Below are positions 46,146 to 57,229 of a stretch of 64,000 bases of DNA, piece after piece. Position 1 is the stretch's first letter, and each line of letters begins with the position of its first letter. Below the pieces are notes generated by a model. It saw nothing but the letters and a program-made list of their open reading frames with translations. It did no database searches and was not told the origin of the DNA. A program made the translations under genes and the position numbers. Source of the DNA: Kitasatospora sp. GAS204B (lineage in GTDB: Bacteria; Actinomycetota; Actinomycetes; Streptomycetales; Streptomycetaceae); assembly GCF_029892155.1 (NCBI RefSeq), contig NZ_JARZAG010000002.1:434001-498000 (forward strand), written 5' to 3'.

Positions 46146-46472
46146 GGGGGACCGCTGAGCCCGTGTGCGAGCCACCCCTGAGCCTAGTCGTCCCGATCCC
46201 CCTCGCGCATGTTCCTTGGCGGGGAAGTTGTCATGTTTCCTTGCCATCTGACGAACTGTCCGCAATTCGGCCAGCGCAACCACAGGATCCGGCCAGCGGG
46301 GGTCGTGTCATCCCGCAGGAGGAGGCGGAGCGCCCCGGCTAAGCCTGCGGGCCCCCCGGTCAACCGTCCGCCGGGGCGACGAAACCGGCGCCGGCACCGG
46401 CGAGCATGAAGGGACATATCGCACCGAACCGCCGTGCCCCAGCCGGCCGACGGCCGACCCCCAGGAGCACCC
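46146..46472. other. Intergenic region bldA / ABC ATPase
   Basis: 327 bp without a gene. It must hold the leftward promoter of the tRNA gene and the rightward promoter of the ABC ATPase. A possible leftward -10 (TAGGCT on the minus strand, near 46181-46186) lies about 40 bp from the tRNA 5' end; no clear -35. AT content is raised around 46205-46275. Confidence 0.4.
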
Positions 46473-47240
46473 GTGACCACGACGACCGCCGTGCGAACCG
46501 GCCGGGCCGCCGCCCGAGCCGTCCGACTGAGCAAGGTGTACGGCTCCGGTGAAACCCGCGTGGTGGCACTGGACGAGGTCGATGTCGAGTTCCGGCAGGG
46601 CGAGTTCACCGCGATCATGGGCCCCTCGGGCTCCGGCAAGTCCACCCTGATGCACTGCATGGCCGGGCTCGACTCGGTCAGCTCCGGCTCGGCCACGATC
46701 GGCGAGACCGAGCTGGTCGGCCTGCGGGACAAGCAGTTGACCCAGCTGCGCCGGGACAAGATCGGCTTCATCTTCCAGGCCTTCAACCTGCTCCCCACGC
46801 TCAACGCGCTGGAGAACATCACGCTGCCGATGGACATCGCCGGCCGCAAGGTCGACGAGGCCTGGCTGGACGCGGTGGTGGAGACCGTGGGCCTGTCGGG
46901 CCGGCTGACGCACCGCCCCTCCCAGCTCTCCGGCGGCCAGCAGCAGCGGGTGGCCTGCGCCCGCGCGCTGGCCAGCCGCCCGGAGATCGTCTTCGCCGAC
47001 GAGCCCACCGGCAACCTCGACTCCCGCTCCGGCGCGGAGATCCTCTCCTTCCTGCGCAACTCGGTGCGCGAACTGGGCCAGACCGTGGTGATGGTGACCC
47101 ACGACCCGGTGGCCGCCTCCTACGCGGAGCGGGTCGTCTTCCTCGCCGACGGCCGGATCGTCGACGAGCTGGCCGACCCCACCGCCGACGCCGTCCTGGA
47201 CCGGATGCGTCGTTTCGACGCCAAGGGCCGCACCAAGTGA
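46473..47240 (+). CDS. ABC transporter ATP-binding protein (MacB/LolD type), no permease beside it
   Basis: 255 aa from a GTG with CCAGGAG upstream. Walker A 'IMGPSGSGKSTLMHCMAGLD', Q-loop in 'IGFIFQAFNLLPTLNAL', signature 'LSGGQQQRVACARALA', Walker B 'IVFADEPTGNLDS', and switch His in 'MVTHDPVAA'. This is the ATPase of the type VII/FtsX class, which needs an FtsX-like permease, normally encoded next to it. Here a strong terminator and the convergent ndh gene follow directly, so the permease is missing locally. Confidence 0.93.
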   Translation: MTTTTAVRTGRAAARAVRLSKVYGSGETRVVALDEVDVEFRQGEFTAIMGPSGSGKSTLMHCMAGLDSVSSGSATIGETELVGLRDKQLTQLRRDKIGFIFQAFNLLPTLNALENITLPMDIAGRKVDEAWLDAVVETVGLSGRLTHRPSQLSGGQQQRVACARALASRPEIVFADEPTGNLDSRSGAEILSFLRNSVRELGQTVVMVTHDPVAASYAERVVFLADGRIVDELADPTADAVLDRMRRFDAKGRTK

Positions 47241-47330
47241 TCCCGACCCGGCCGTGAACGACCGGGGCTGGAGGCAGGACCGCTTGGCGGCGGGACCGCC
47301 TGACGGCCCGTCAGTGCGGCGGGCAGCAAG

Positions 47331-47370
47331 AAGGCCCCGGCCGGTGGTCCTCGCCACCGGCCGGGGCCTT
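47331..47370. terminator. 17-bp perfect hairpin between convergent genes
   Basis: Arms aaggccccggccggtgg and its complement around tcctcg, downstream of the ABC ATPase. It is probably used from both sides. The rest of the gap (47371-47559) shows nothing recognisable. Confidence 0.85.
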
Positions 47371-47559
47371 CTCGCGGTCCTGCTTGTCCTGCTCGTCTTG
47401 CGTTTCGTACCCCGCCCGGTCGCACGGCCGGCTGAGCACCACGGAGGTCGTGGTCCGGCGACACTGCCGGGCGGAGGGCCTCCGACTCACACCCCGGCTC
47501 CCTGCCGCCGGGGTCAGTCGCTTACTGCTGCGCTTGCGTACCGCGCCTACGTGCTGTGC

Positions 47560-48933
47560 CTACTTGCTGGCGAGCGCCTTGTCGGCCTTCTCGGCCTCGG
47601 CGGGCACGGCCGGCGCGGGGACGGCGACGGTGACCTCCTGGAAGGCACCGAACGGCTTCTCCATCTCCGAGAGGCCGACCGTCTCGCGCTTGAGGAACAT
47701 CGCGAGGGTCCAGTCGGTGAAGACCCGGACCTTGCGGTTCATGGTCGGCACCCGGCTGCCGTGGTACAGGCGGTGGAACCACCAGGCCGGACGGCCCTTC
47801 AGCTTGTACTTGCCGAAGAGGATCGCCACACCCTTGTGCAGGCCCAGACCGGCGACCGCACCGAGGTTCTTGTGCTTGTACTCCTTCTGCGGGAAGCCCC
47901 GCATGCCGGAGATCACGTTGTCGCCGAGCGCCACGGCCTGGCGCACCGCGTGCTGGGCGTTCGGCGGGCACCAGGCACCCTCGCCGGCGGCCAGGTCCGG
48001 CACCTGCGAGTTGTCGCCGGCCGACCAGACGTTGTCGAAGCCCTGGACCTGCAGCGTGGGAGCGGTGTCGACGTGGCCGCGCGGGCCCAGCGGCAGGCCG
48101 AAGTTGGCCACCACCGGGTTGGGCTTGACGCCCGCGGTCCACACGATGGTGGAGGCGTCGGCCTCGACGCCGTTCTTCAGCACCACGTGCTGGTCGACGC
48201 AGGAGTCCATCGAGGTCTCGATGTAGATCTCGATGGCGCGCTCTTCGAGCTTCTCCTTGGTCCACAGACCGAGGTCCGGGCCCATCTCCGGGAGGATCCG
48301 GTTGGCCGCCTCGACCAGGATGAAGCGCATGTCGTCGCGGCTGACGGTCTTGTAGAGCTTCGCCGCGTCGCGGGCCATGTCCTCGACCTCGGCGATGGTC
48401 TCGACGCCGGCGAAGCCGCCGCCGATGACCACGAAGGTGAGGGCCTTGCGGCGGATCTCCGGGTCCGTGGTGGACTCGGCCTTGTCCAGCTGCGCCATGA
48501 CGTGGTTGCGGAGGCTGATCGCCTCCTCGACCGTCTTCATGCCGATGCCGTGCTCGGCCAGGCCGGGGATCGGGAAGGTGCGGGAGACCGAGCCGGTGGC
48601 CACGACCAGGTAGTCGAAGGTCAGCTCGTAGCTGTCGCCGGCCAGCGGCGCGATGGTGGCGACCTTGCGGGCGTGGTCCACAGCGGTCACGTGACCGGTG
48701 AGCACCTCAGCCTTCTTCAGGGCGCTGCGCAGCGGGGCGACGAGGTTGCGAGGCGCGACGTTGCCGCCGGCCGCCTCGGGAAGGAAGGGCAGGTACGTCA
48801 TGTACGACCGCGGGTCGACGACCGTGACGGTCGCCTCCCCGTAACGCATCTTCTTGAGGATGCGCATCGCGGCATACAGGCCGACGTAACCACCGCCGAC
48901 AATGAGGATGCGAGGACGCTCCGTGGTGCTCAT
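47560..48933 (-). CDS. ndh: Type II NADH dehydrogenase
   Basis: 457 aa from ATG 48933. FAD-binding 'RILIVGGGYVGLYAAMRI' at the N-terminus and the NADH-binding loop 'FVVIGGGFAGVETIAEVED' near residue 165 are both intact. 'VWSAGDNSQVPDL' is the second FAD motif, and 'YHGSRVPTMNRKVRVFTDWTLAMF' forms an amphipathic C-terminal membrane anchor. It oxidises NADH and reduces menaquinone without pumping protons. A Rex-type operator lies 328 bp upstream, so expression should respond to the NADH/NAD ratio. Confidence 0.95.
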   Translation of the reverse strand: MSTTERPRILIVGGGYVGLYAAMRILKKMRYGEATVTVVDPRSYMTYLPFLPEAAGGNVAPRNLVAPLRSALKKAEVLTGHVTAVDHARKVATIAPLAGDSYELTFDYLVVATGSVSRTFPIPGLAEHGIGMKTVEEAISLRNHVMAQLDKAESTTDPEIRRKALTFVVIGGGFAGVETIAEVEDMARDAAKLYKTVSRDDMRFILVEAANRILPEMGPDLGLWTKEKLEERAIEIYIETSMDSCVDQHVVLKNGVEADASTIVWTAGVKPNPVVANFGLPLGPRGHVDTAPTLQVQGFDNVWSAGDNSQVPDLAAGEGAWCPPNAQHAVRQAVALGDNVISGMRGFPQKEYKHKNLGAVAGLGLHKGVAILFGKYKLKGRPAWWFHRLYHGSRVPTMNRKVRVFTDWTLAMFLKRETVGLSEMEKPFGAFQEVTVAVPAPAVPAEAEKADKALASK

Positions 48934-49385
48934 ATCGGAAAGTATCCAGCACCCCTTGGAGCACCCTGCGTGAGGCCCGTCACAAGGGTCTGGACAGCCT
49001 CTGCTACACTGCCCGGCCACAGTTGGGGGCTTGAGGATCGGTCAAGCGGTGCCCGGCGGGCTCGTGCGGAGGTTTGGGCTCCGGAAGCCCGGTTGAGCAG
49101 CAACGATCCGGCTGCCCACCAGGTTCCCGAGCACTGTTTCGATTGCACCGGCGGACCCGGAGCTCCACCTGGGATCCATCGGGCCGGCGCCACCGGCGAC
49201 CTTCACTCTCGCAATCCGGACGAAGTGCCCCGCGGACCGAGCCGAAAGTCCTATTCTCCATGTGAAGAAATTCACGAACTTTCTCGCGGGACCCGGCGCG
49301 GCCACCGCTCCGGGCGGCCCGCCGGGTGTCCGCAAGGGGGTCCGACAGGTGGACGCGAGGCGTCCGCGAGCCGGCCGACGGACCC
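48934..49385. other. Regulatory gap upstream of ndh, 452 bp
   Basis: No gene. It holds the ndh promoter and its long 5' leader, including the Rex-type site at 49261-49276. A candidate leftward -10 (GAATAGG on the minus strand) lies at about 49250-49256, beside the Rex site. The ~300-base leader shows no known riboswitch signature. Confidence 0.5.
49261..49276. promoter_or_regulatory. Rex-type redox operator
   Basis: tgtgaagaaattcacg matches the Rex consensus (TGTGAA, four bases, TTCACA) in all but the last position. Rex is the NADH-sensing repressor of Streptomyces respiratory genes, and ndh is a known kind of target, so function is well supported by context. Confidence 0.8.
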
Positions 49386-50327
49386 TCAGACCGCCACGCT
49401 CCAGGCGATCCCGTCCAGGATGTCGTGCTCGCTGACCACCAGCTCGCCGGCTCCGGTCCGCTCCATGATCGCGAGCAGCACCAGCGCGCCGGCCCCGATC
49501 ACGTCGACCCGGCCCGGGTGCATCACCGGGATCGCGGCCCGTTCGGCGTGGGTGGCCGCGAGCAGCCGCTCGGTCACCTCGCGGACCTGCGCCAGCGAGA
49601 GCCGGGAGTGGTGCACGGCGGTGGAGTCGTACGCCGGCAGGCCGAGCGCGATGGCGGCCACCGTGGTGACCGTGCCGGCCAGGCCGACCAGCGAGGCCGC
49701 CTCGGACAACGGGACCACCTCGGCGGCCTGGTCCAGCGCCGCCTCGACGTCCACCCTGGCCGCCGCGATCTGCGCGGCCGTCGGCACCTCGGAGCCGGCG
49801 AAGTGCCGCTCGGTCAGCCGCACGCAGCCGATGTCCACCGAGCGGGCCGCCTGCACCCGCTCGCCGCCCAGCACGAACTCGGTCGAGCCGCCGCCCAGGT
49901 CGAAGACCAGGTAGGGGGCGGGCACAGCGGTGCCGGTCAGCTCCTTGGTGGCGCCGGTGAAGGAGAGCTGGGCCTCCTCGTCGCCGCTGACCACCTCGGG
50001 CTCGACGCCCAGGATCTCCCGCACGCCCTTGGTGAACTCCGCGCTGTTCTCGGCATCCCGGGAGGCGCTGGTGGCCACGAAGCGGGTCCGCTCGGGGCCC
50101 ACCCCGTACGAGGCGATCACCGCGGCGTACTCGCGGCAGGCGGCGAAGGTGCGCTCCAGCGCCTCGGGGGCCAGCCGCCCGGTGCGGTCCACGTCCTGGC
50201 CGAGCCGGACGATCAGCATCCGGCGGTCCAGGTCGCTGATCTCGCCGGTCGTCGGGTCGAGGTCGGCGATCAGCAGGCGGATCGAGTTGGTGCCGCAGTC
50301 GACGGCGGCGACCCGGGTGGCGGTCAC
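49386..50327 (-). CDS. Ppx/GppA-family phosphatase
   Basis: 313 aa from a GTG overlapping the DUF501 stop (GTGA). Actin-like ATPase fold motifs are 'VAAVDCGTNSIRLLIAD' (phosphate 1), 'YLVFDLGGGSTEFVLGG' (phosphate 2), and 'GLAGTVTTVAAIALG'. It acts on exopolyphosphate or pppGpp; the short form without the C-terminal HD domain is usual in actinobacteria. It is last in the eno-divIC-DUF501-ppx run. Confidence 0.94.
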   Translation of the reverse strand: MTATRVAAVDCGTNSIRLLIADLDPTTGEISDLDRRMLIVRLGQDVDRTGRLAPEALERTFAACREYAAVIASYGVGPERTRFVATSASRDAENSAEFTKGVREILGVEPEVVSGDEEAQLSFTGATKELTGTAVPAPYLVFDLGGGSTEFVLGGERVQAARSVDIGCVRLTERHFAGSEVPTAAQIAAARVDVEAALDQAAEVVPLSEAASLVGLAGTVTTVAAIALGLPAYDSTAVHHSRLSLAQVREVTERLLAATHAERAAIPVMHPGRVDVIGAGALVLLAIMERTGAGELVVSEHDILDGIAWSVAV

Positions 50328-51001
50328 TTGGCGCCCTCTTCCCGCTGCTCGTCCGGCTGCGCTTCGTGCTGGTCGTCCTGCTGGTCGGCCTGGCGCTTGG
50401 CCGCCCGCTCGGCGGTCTTGCGCTCCTTGGCGGCGATCACCGCCGCGTGGTCCTCGGCCTCGGCGCGCTGGGCGACCAGCGCCTCGATCCCGTCCGCGAC
50501 CTGCTGCTCGCTCACGCAGGCGCCCTTGCGCCACCACTCGGGCAGCATCGCCAGCGCCTCGTCACCCAGCGGGTTGACGCCGGGCCCGGCCGCCAGCGAG
50601 TGGCCGACCAGCACGTGCAGGCACTTCACCCGGTCCGGCATCCCGCCGGCCGAGGGGAAACCTTCCAGCACCTCGATGGCGTCGCGGCGGGCGATGTAGT
50701 CCTCGTGCGCCTTCTGGTACGCGGCGGCCAGCTCCGGGTCCTCGGCGAGCCGGGCGGTCTGCTCCTTCATCACCCCGTCCGCCTCCAGCGTGCCGATCAG
50801 CGAGGCGGCCTTGGGGCAGGTCAGGTAGTACAGGGTGGGGAACGGGGTGCCGTCGGGCAACCGCGGGGCGGTCTCCACCACATCCGGGTTGCCGCACGGG
50901 CAGCGGTGCGCCACCGCCCGGGTGCCGCGCGGGACGCGGCCGAGCTGGGCCGCGACGGCGGCCAGGTCGCGGTCGGCGACCGGCTGGTTCTCAAGTGTCA
51001 T
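50324..51001 (-). CDS. DUF501 protein
   Basis: 225 aa. The conserved core (about residues 10-180) has Cys pairs in 'VAHRCPCGNPDVV', 'FPTLYYLTCPKAASLIG' and 'RVKCLHVLVGHSLA', plus His, suggesting metal binding. The C-terminal 45 residues are a charged Glu/Gln/Lys helix (QADQQDDQHEAQPDEQ). DUF501 sits between divIC and ppx in nearly all actinobacteria; its function is unknown. Its stop overlaps the ppx start. Confidence 0.93.
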   Translation of the reverse strand: MTLENQPVADRDLAAVAAQLGRVPRGTRAVAHRCPCGNPDVVETAPRLPDGTPFPTLYYLTCPKAASLIGTLEADGVMKEQTARLAEDPELAAAYQKAHEDYIARRDAIEVLEGFPSAGGMPDRVKCLHVLVGHSLAAGPGVNPLGDEALAMLPEWWRKGACVSEQQVADGIEALVAQRAEAEDHAAVIAAKERKTAERAAKRQADQQDDQHEAQPDEQREEGAK

Positions 51002-51029
51002 GTCGGGTCTTCTTCACGGGGCGGGCTTC

Positions 51030-51470
51030 TCACGGAGCGGGGGCGGGAGCGGGGGTGGCGGCGGCCGCGTCCACCGAGTCCCAGACGGTGGCGTACCAGG
51101 GCTTGGCCGCCTGCGCGGCGGCCTGCGCGGAGCCACGGCCCGAGGCTTGGGAGGAGGCGGCCGAGGGGGTGGGGTCGACCGAGACGAAGGGGGTCTCACC
51201 GGGCATCGCGTAGTGCAACCGCTCGCGGGCCTGGGCCTTCACGAACTCCGGGTCCTGCCAGCGGGCCAGCTCGGTGGTCAACTGCTCGACCTGCCGGCGG
51301 GCCTGCTCGGCCTTGACCCGCTGGGCGCTGATCTGGTCGCGCTGGTTGATGAACTGCCGGGTCGGATAGGCGAGGATCGCCACCAGCGAGCAGAGCACCA
51401 GGACCAGCACGGTGGCCCGGCTGGTGAACCGCGGCCGGCCGCCCAGACCCGGGATCTTCCAGCCTGCCAT
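51030..51470 (-). CDS. divIC: Septum formation initiator, FtsB/DivIC family
   Basis: 146 aa. One membrane helix ('TVLVLVLCSLVAILAYPTR') is followed by a coiled coil ('QRDQISAQRVKAEQARRQVEQLTTEL') and 'WQDPEFVKAQARERLHYAMPGE', the family signature. It is a divisome linker acting with FtsL/FtsQ. The Ala/Ser/Pro-rich tail is species-variable. It lies 28 bp upstream of DUF501 and 96 bp downstream of eno. Confidence 0.93.
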   Translation of the reverse strand: MAGWKIPGLGGRPRFTSRATVLVLVLCSLVAILAYPTRQFINQRDQISAQRVKAEQARRQVEQLTTELARWQDPEFVKAQARERLHYAMPGETPFVSVDPTPSAASSQASGRGSAQAAAQAAKPWYATVWDSVDAAAATPAPAPAP

Positions 51471-51566
51471 CTCCTGACCCCTCCCAGTCGCGCCGATACC
51501 CCGGCATCCACCCTACGGGGTGCACACCGGGGCATCGGTCAGGCTGGCTGTCGGCCCTCGCGGGGG

Positions 51567-54125
<2,559 letters not shown>

Positions 54126-54292
54126 CGCGGGGTTCGCAGCTGCGAACTCCTGGGAGGGTAGGCAGATTGACGGACCAATCACAAGCTCATATCGCATACA
54201 TCACACGAGAATTACGACGCCGTCAGATCGTCCACTAACCGATCAGGTTTGTCCGCATTGATGCGTATTCAGATCGTGCCTGCCGGAACACT

Positions 54293-54327
54293 TCCGACAC
54301 GCCGTCAGACATCCGACACGCCGTCAG
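54293..54327. repeat. 16-bp direct repeat at the 3' end of the second P450 gene
   Basis: tccgacacgccgtcag occurs at 54293-54308 and 54312-54327, separated by three bases. The second copy includes the P450 stop codon. Confidence 0.8.
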
Positions 54328-55598
54328 GAGCTGCCGGCCGAGGATTCCGGTGTGAAAGAAACCGGCAGTTCGCGCAGCCCACGCATGATCAGACCGCCCC
54401 GCCAGCGCAGTTCCGCCGGATCGCCGGCGAACTCGATGTCGGGCAGCCGGGTCAGCAGGGTGGCCAGCGCCGCCTGCCCCTCCAGCCGGGCCAGCGGAGC
54501 GCCGATGCAGTAGTGGATGCCGTGCCCGAAGCCGAGGTGCGGGTTGTCCTTGCGGGCCAGGTCCAGGGTGTCGGGTCGACCGAACCTGGCCGGGTCGCGA
54601 TCGGCCGCGGCCAGCACCACCAGCACCGGATCGCCGACCGGGATGTCCACCCCGCCGATGCTCAGCGGCGCGGTGGCGAACCGCCAGGTCGCCAGCTCCA
54701 CCGGACCGTCGTAGCGGAGCAGTTCCTCGACGGCGGTGGTCAGCAGCTCGCGCTCGCCGCGCCGCAGCGACTCCTGCAGGCGGGCGCGCTGCTCGGGATG
54801 GTTCATCAACGTGTACATGCCGTTGCCGATGAGGTTGACGGTGGTCTCGAAGCCGGCGAAGAGCAGGATGAAGGCCATCGCGGCGGCCTCGTTCTCGCTC
54901 AGGTGCTCGCCGTGGTCGCTGGCCCTGATCAGCCCCGAGATCAGGTCCTCGCCCGGCTCGGCCCGCTTGCGGTGGATCAACTCCGCCAGGTAGGACCGCA
55001 TCCGCTTGACCGCGCGGGCCACCCCGCCGCGCGGGCCGCCGCCGTGTCGGATCATCATGCCGGCCCAGTCGCGGAAGTCGTCCTGGTCCTCGGCCGGCAC
55101 CCCGAGCAGGTCGCAGATCGCGTAGATCGGCAGTGGGAAGGCGAACTCGTGGATCAGGTCGGCCGAGCCGCGCGCCGCGAAGCCGGAGATCAACCGGTCC
55201 GTCAGCTGCTGCACCCGGGGTTCGAACTCGGCCACAGTGCGCGGGGTGAAGGCCTTGGAGACCAGGCGGCGCAGCCGGGTGTGGTCGGGCGGGTCGATGT
55301 TCAGCAGGTGGGTCATCAGGTCGGCCTGCCGCTCCCCCGGGATGCCGACCCGTCCGGTGCGATGTGCCTGCTCACTGTGGTGGGCCGGGTTCTTGGAGAG
55401 CCGGGCGTCGGCCAGTGCCTGCCGGGCGTCCGCGTACCGGGTCACCAACCAGGCGTCAACCCCGCTCGGCAGGGTGGTCCGATGCACCGGGGCGTGCTCC
55501 CGCAACCAGGCGTACGCCGGGTACGGGTCGGCGGCGAACTCCCAGGTGAACAGGGGTGGTGCGGGCGGCAACGGGATGGCATCGGGCTGGTCCGGCAT
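54324..55598 (-). CDS. Cytochrome P450 (CYP107/CYP105-like, soluble)
   Basis: 424 aa, complete. I-helix 'AFILLFAGFETTVNLIGNG' (AGFETT), ExxR in 'AVEELLRYDGPVELATWRFA', and the heme loop 'LGFGHGIHYCIGAPLARLEGQ' (Cys ligand). The N-terminus 'PPLFTWEFAADPYPAYAWLREHAPVHR' is typical of soluble actinomycete P450s acting on macrolides, terpenoids or xenobiotics. No ferredoxin or biosynthetic genes adjoin, so the substrate is open. Divergent from the SDR-like gene. Confidence 0.93.
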   Translation of the reverse strand: MPDQPDAIPLPPAPPLFTWEFAADPYPAYAWLREHAPVHRTTLPSGVDAWLVTRYADARQALADARLSKNPAHHSEQAHRTGRVGIPGERQADLMTHLLNIDPPDHTRLRRLVSKAFTPRTVAEFEPRVQQLTDRLISGFAARGSADLIHEFAFPLPIYAICDLLGVPAEDQDDFRDWAGMMIRHGGGPRGGVARAVKRMRSYLAELIHRKRAEPGEDLISGLIRASDHGEHLSENEAAAMAFILLFAGFETTVNLIGNGMYTLMNHPEQRARLQESLRRGERELLTTAVEELLRYDGPVELATWRFATAPLSIGGVDIPVGDPVLVVLAAADRDPARFGRPDTLDLARKDNPHLGFGHGIHYCIGAPLARLEGQAALATLLTRLPDIEFAGDPAELRWRGGLIMRGLRELPVSFTPESSAGSS

Positions 55599-55746
55599 GT
55601 CTTGACGGTATCCCGTCCCCAGGAGGAGTGAGCCTGGTCACCTGACGGGTAATCCCTGTTGCGGAGGGTCAGGAGAAGCCTACGATCCTCCGATACGTGG
55701 TTGGCGGGCGTTGCAGTGCGGCGGCGCCCCCAGGGAGGAGCAGGCC

Positions 55747-56163
55747 ATGCGAGTAGCCGGGGCAGTGGTGGTCATCGCGGTACTCAGCGGCGGCGACGGC
55801 GACGGGCCGGCCCGCCGCTTCGCCGCGGCGGGCGCCGCCGGCCTGCTGATCGCCGACCCGCGGACCGGGGTGGCCGAGGACCTGGCCGCCGCCATGGACC
55901 GGATCGGCTGCCCGGTGATCGGGGTCAGCTCCGACATCCACCAGCCCAGCGACATCGCCGCCCTGGTCGACACCACCGAGAAGCACCTGGGCCCGATCGA
56001 CCTGTTCTGCGTGAGCGGCCCCGACGGCGAGCGGATCGTCGCGATGGCCGAGCTGCCCGGCCAGCTGCACCGCCTCGCCGAGCTGCTGGACCCGCTGGGC
56101 GAGGCGATCGGCGCGGTCGTCCCGCCGCAGCGCCAGGTGCACGCCCACCAGCAGCCCGCCTGA
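55747..56163 (+). CDS. Short Rossmann/SDR-like protein
   Basis: 138 aa from an ATG with GGGAGGAG upstream. 'MRVAGAVVVIAVLSGGDGDG' and 'SDIHQPSDIAALVDTTEKHLGPIDLFCVSGPDG' (quoted in part) resemble the first half of short-chain dehydrogenases, with D-I-H-Q-P in the DVTD position and VSGPDG instead of NNAG. The catalytic Ser-Tyr-Lys half is absent. It could be a stand-alone regulatory form or a degraded SDR. Its 3' end lies 21 bp from the convergent mazG gene. Confidence 0.7.
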   Translation: MRVAGAVVVIAVLSGGDGDGPARRFAAAGAAGLLIADPRTGVAEDLAAAMDRIGCPVIGVSSDIHQPSDIAALVDTTEKHLGPIDLFCVSGPDGERIVAMAELPGQLHRLAELLDPLGEAIGAVVPPQRQVHAHQQPA

Positions 56164-56184
56164 CGGCCCGCCCTGGCCCGGCTC

Positions 56185-57213
56185 CTAGTCGGCGGCCAGC
56201 CCCTCGGCTGCCCGCACCGCCGCCCGATAGCCGCGCGCGGCCGCCCGCAGCGCCGCGTCCGGGTCCACCTTCGCGTCGTGCGCGCGCTGCACCACCGCGA
56301 GCAGCAGCGCGCCGGCCGTCTCCTCGGTCAGCTCGGCCGGCAGCGCGTACGGCGCGTCGGGAACGCCGGTGAAGCCCGCCCGGCGGACCCGGGAGACCAG
56401 CTTCGCCGCCAACGCCAGGGCCGGCAGCCCCGCCGGCACGCCGTCCAGCACCGACTCCCGGTGCTGCTTCTCGGCGGCCTTCAGCTCCTCCCAGTTGGCC
56501 TCCACCTGGTCGGTGGTGGCGGCGTCGGAGTCCCCGAAGACGTGCGGGTGGCGGTACATCAGCTTCTCGACGATCGCCCCGGCCACCTCGTCGATGGAGA
56601 ACGGGTCCTCGGGGTCCTCCTCGGCGATCCGGGAGTGGAAGAAGACCTGGAGCAGCACGTCGCCCAGCTCCTCGCGCAGCGTCTCGCGGTCGCCCTCCTC
56701 GATCGCCTCGACCAGCTCGTAGGCCTCCTCGACCAGGTACTTCACCAGGCTGGCGTGGGTCTGCTCGGCGTCCCACGGGCAGCCGCCGGGCGAGCGCAGC
56801 CGGTCCATCACCGCGACCAGGTCGAGCAGCCGGGCGCCGGGCAGGTCGTAGGAGCCGGGCAGCAGCTCGATCTCCGGCGCCCGGCCCGCCGCCTCGACCG
56901 CGATCCGGGCCAGCGCGTCGGTCAGCCCGGGGTCGCCGTCCGGGCTGCCCAGGAAGAGCACCGGGGCGCGTTCGACCAGGGTGCGGGCCAGCGCCGGGGC
57001 ACTGTCGCGGGCCACCAGCTCGACCGCCACCCGCGCCTGGGCGAGCGCGGGCAGCTGGGGGTGCGCCGGGTCGGCGGCCAGCACCAGGGGCGCTGCCCGC
57101 AGCGCCTCCCAGGCGGGCCAGCTGAGCAGGCCGGGGGCGACCCGGTGGGTGGTGGTGAGCAGGGTCAGCTTGGGGGTGTCGGCGCTGTTCGGGGTGTCCG
57201 TGTTGGTCTCCAC
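56185..57213 (-). CDS. mazG: MazG nucleoside triphosphate pyrophosphohydrolase
   Basis: 342 aa, GTG start. An actinobacterial N-terminal extension (about 120 residues) precedes the MazG core: 'MDRLRSPGGCPWDAEQTHASL', 'EEAYELVEAIEEGD' and 'EELGDVLLQVFFHSRIAEE', the metal-binding EExxE...ExxD pattern. 'LMYRHPHVFGD' and 'ANWEELKAAEKQHR' complete the signature. It hydrolyses NTPs to NMP and pyrophosphate, cleaning non-canonical nucleotides. It starts 16 bp after the SurA-like gene, so an operon is likely. Confidence 0.95.
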   Translation of the reverse strand: METNTDTPNSADTPKLTLLTTTHRVAPGLLSWPAWEALRAAPLVLAADPAHPQLPALAQARVAVELVARDSAPALARTLVERAPVLFLGSPDGDPGLTDALARIAVEAAGRAPEIELLPGSYDLPGARLLDLVAVMDRLRSPGGCPWDAEQTHASLVKYLVEEAYELVEAIEEGDRETLREELGDVLLQVFFHSRIAEEDPEDPFSIDEVAGAIVEKLMYRHPHVFGDSDAATTDQVEANWEELKAAEKQHRESVLDGVPAGLPALALAAKLVSRVRRAGFTGVPDAPYALPAELTEETAGALLLAVVQRAHDAKVDPDAALRAAARGYRAAVRAAEGLAAD

Positions 57214-57229
57214 CCCTCGAACCTACCGC

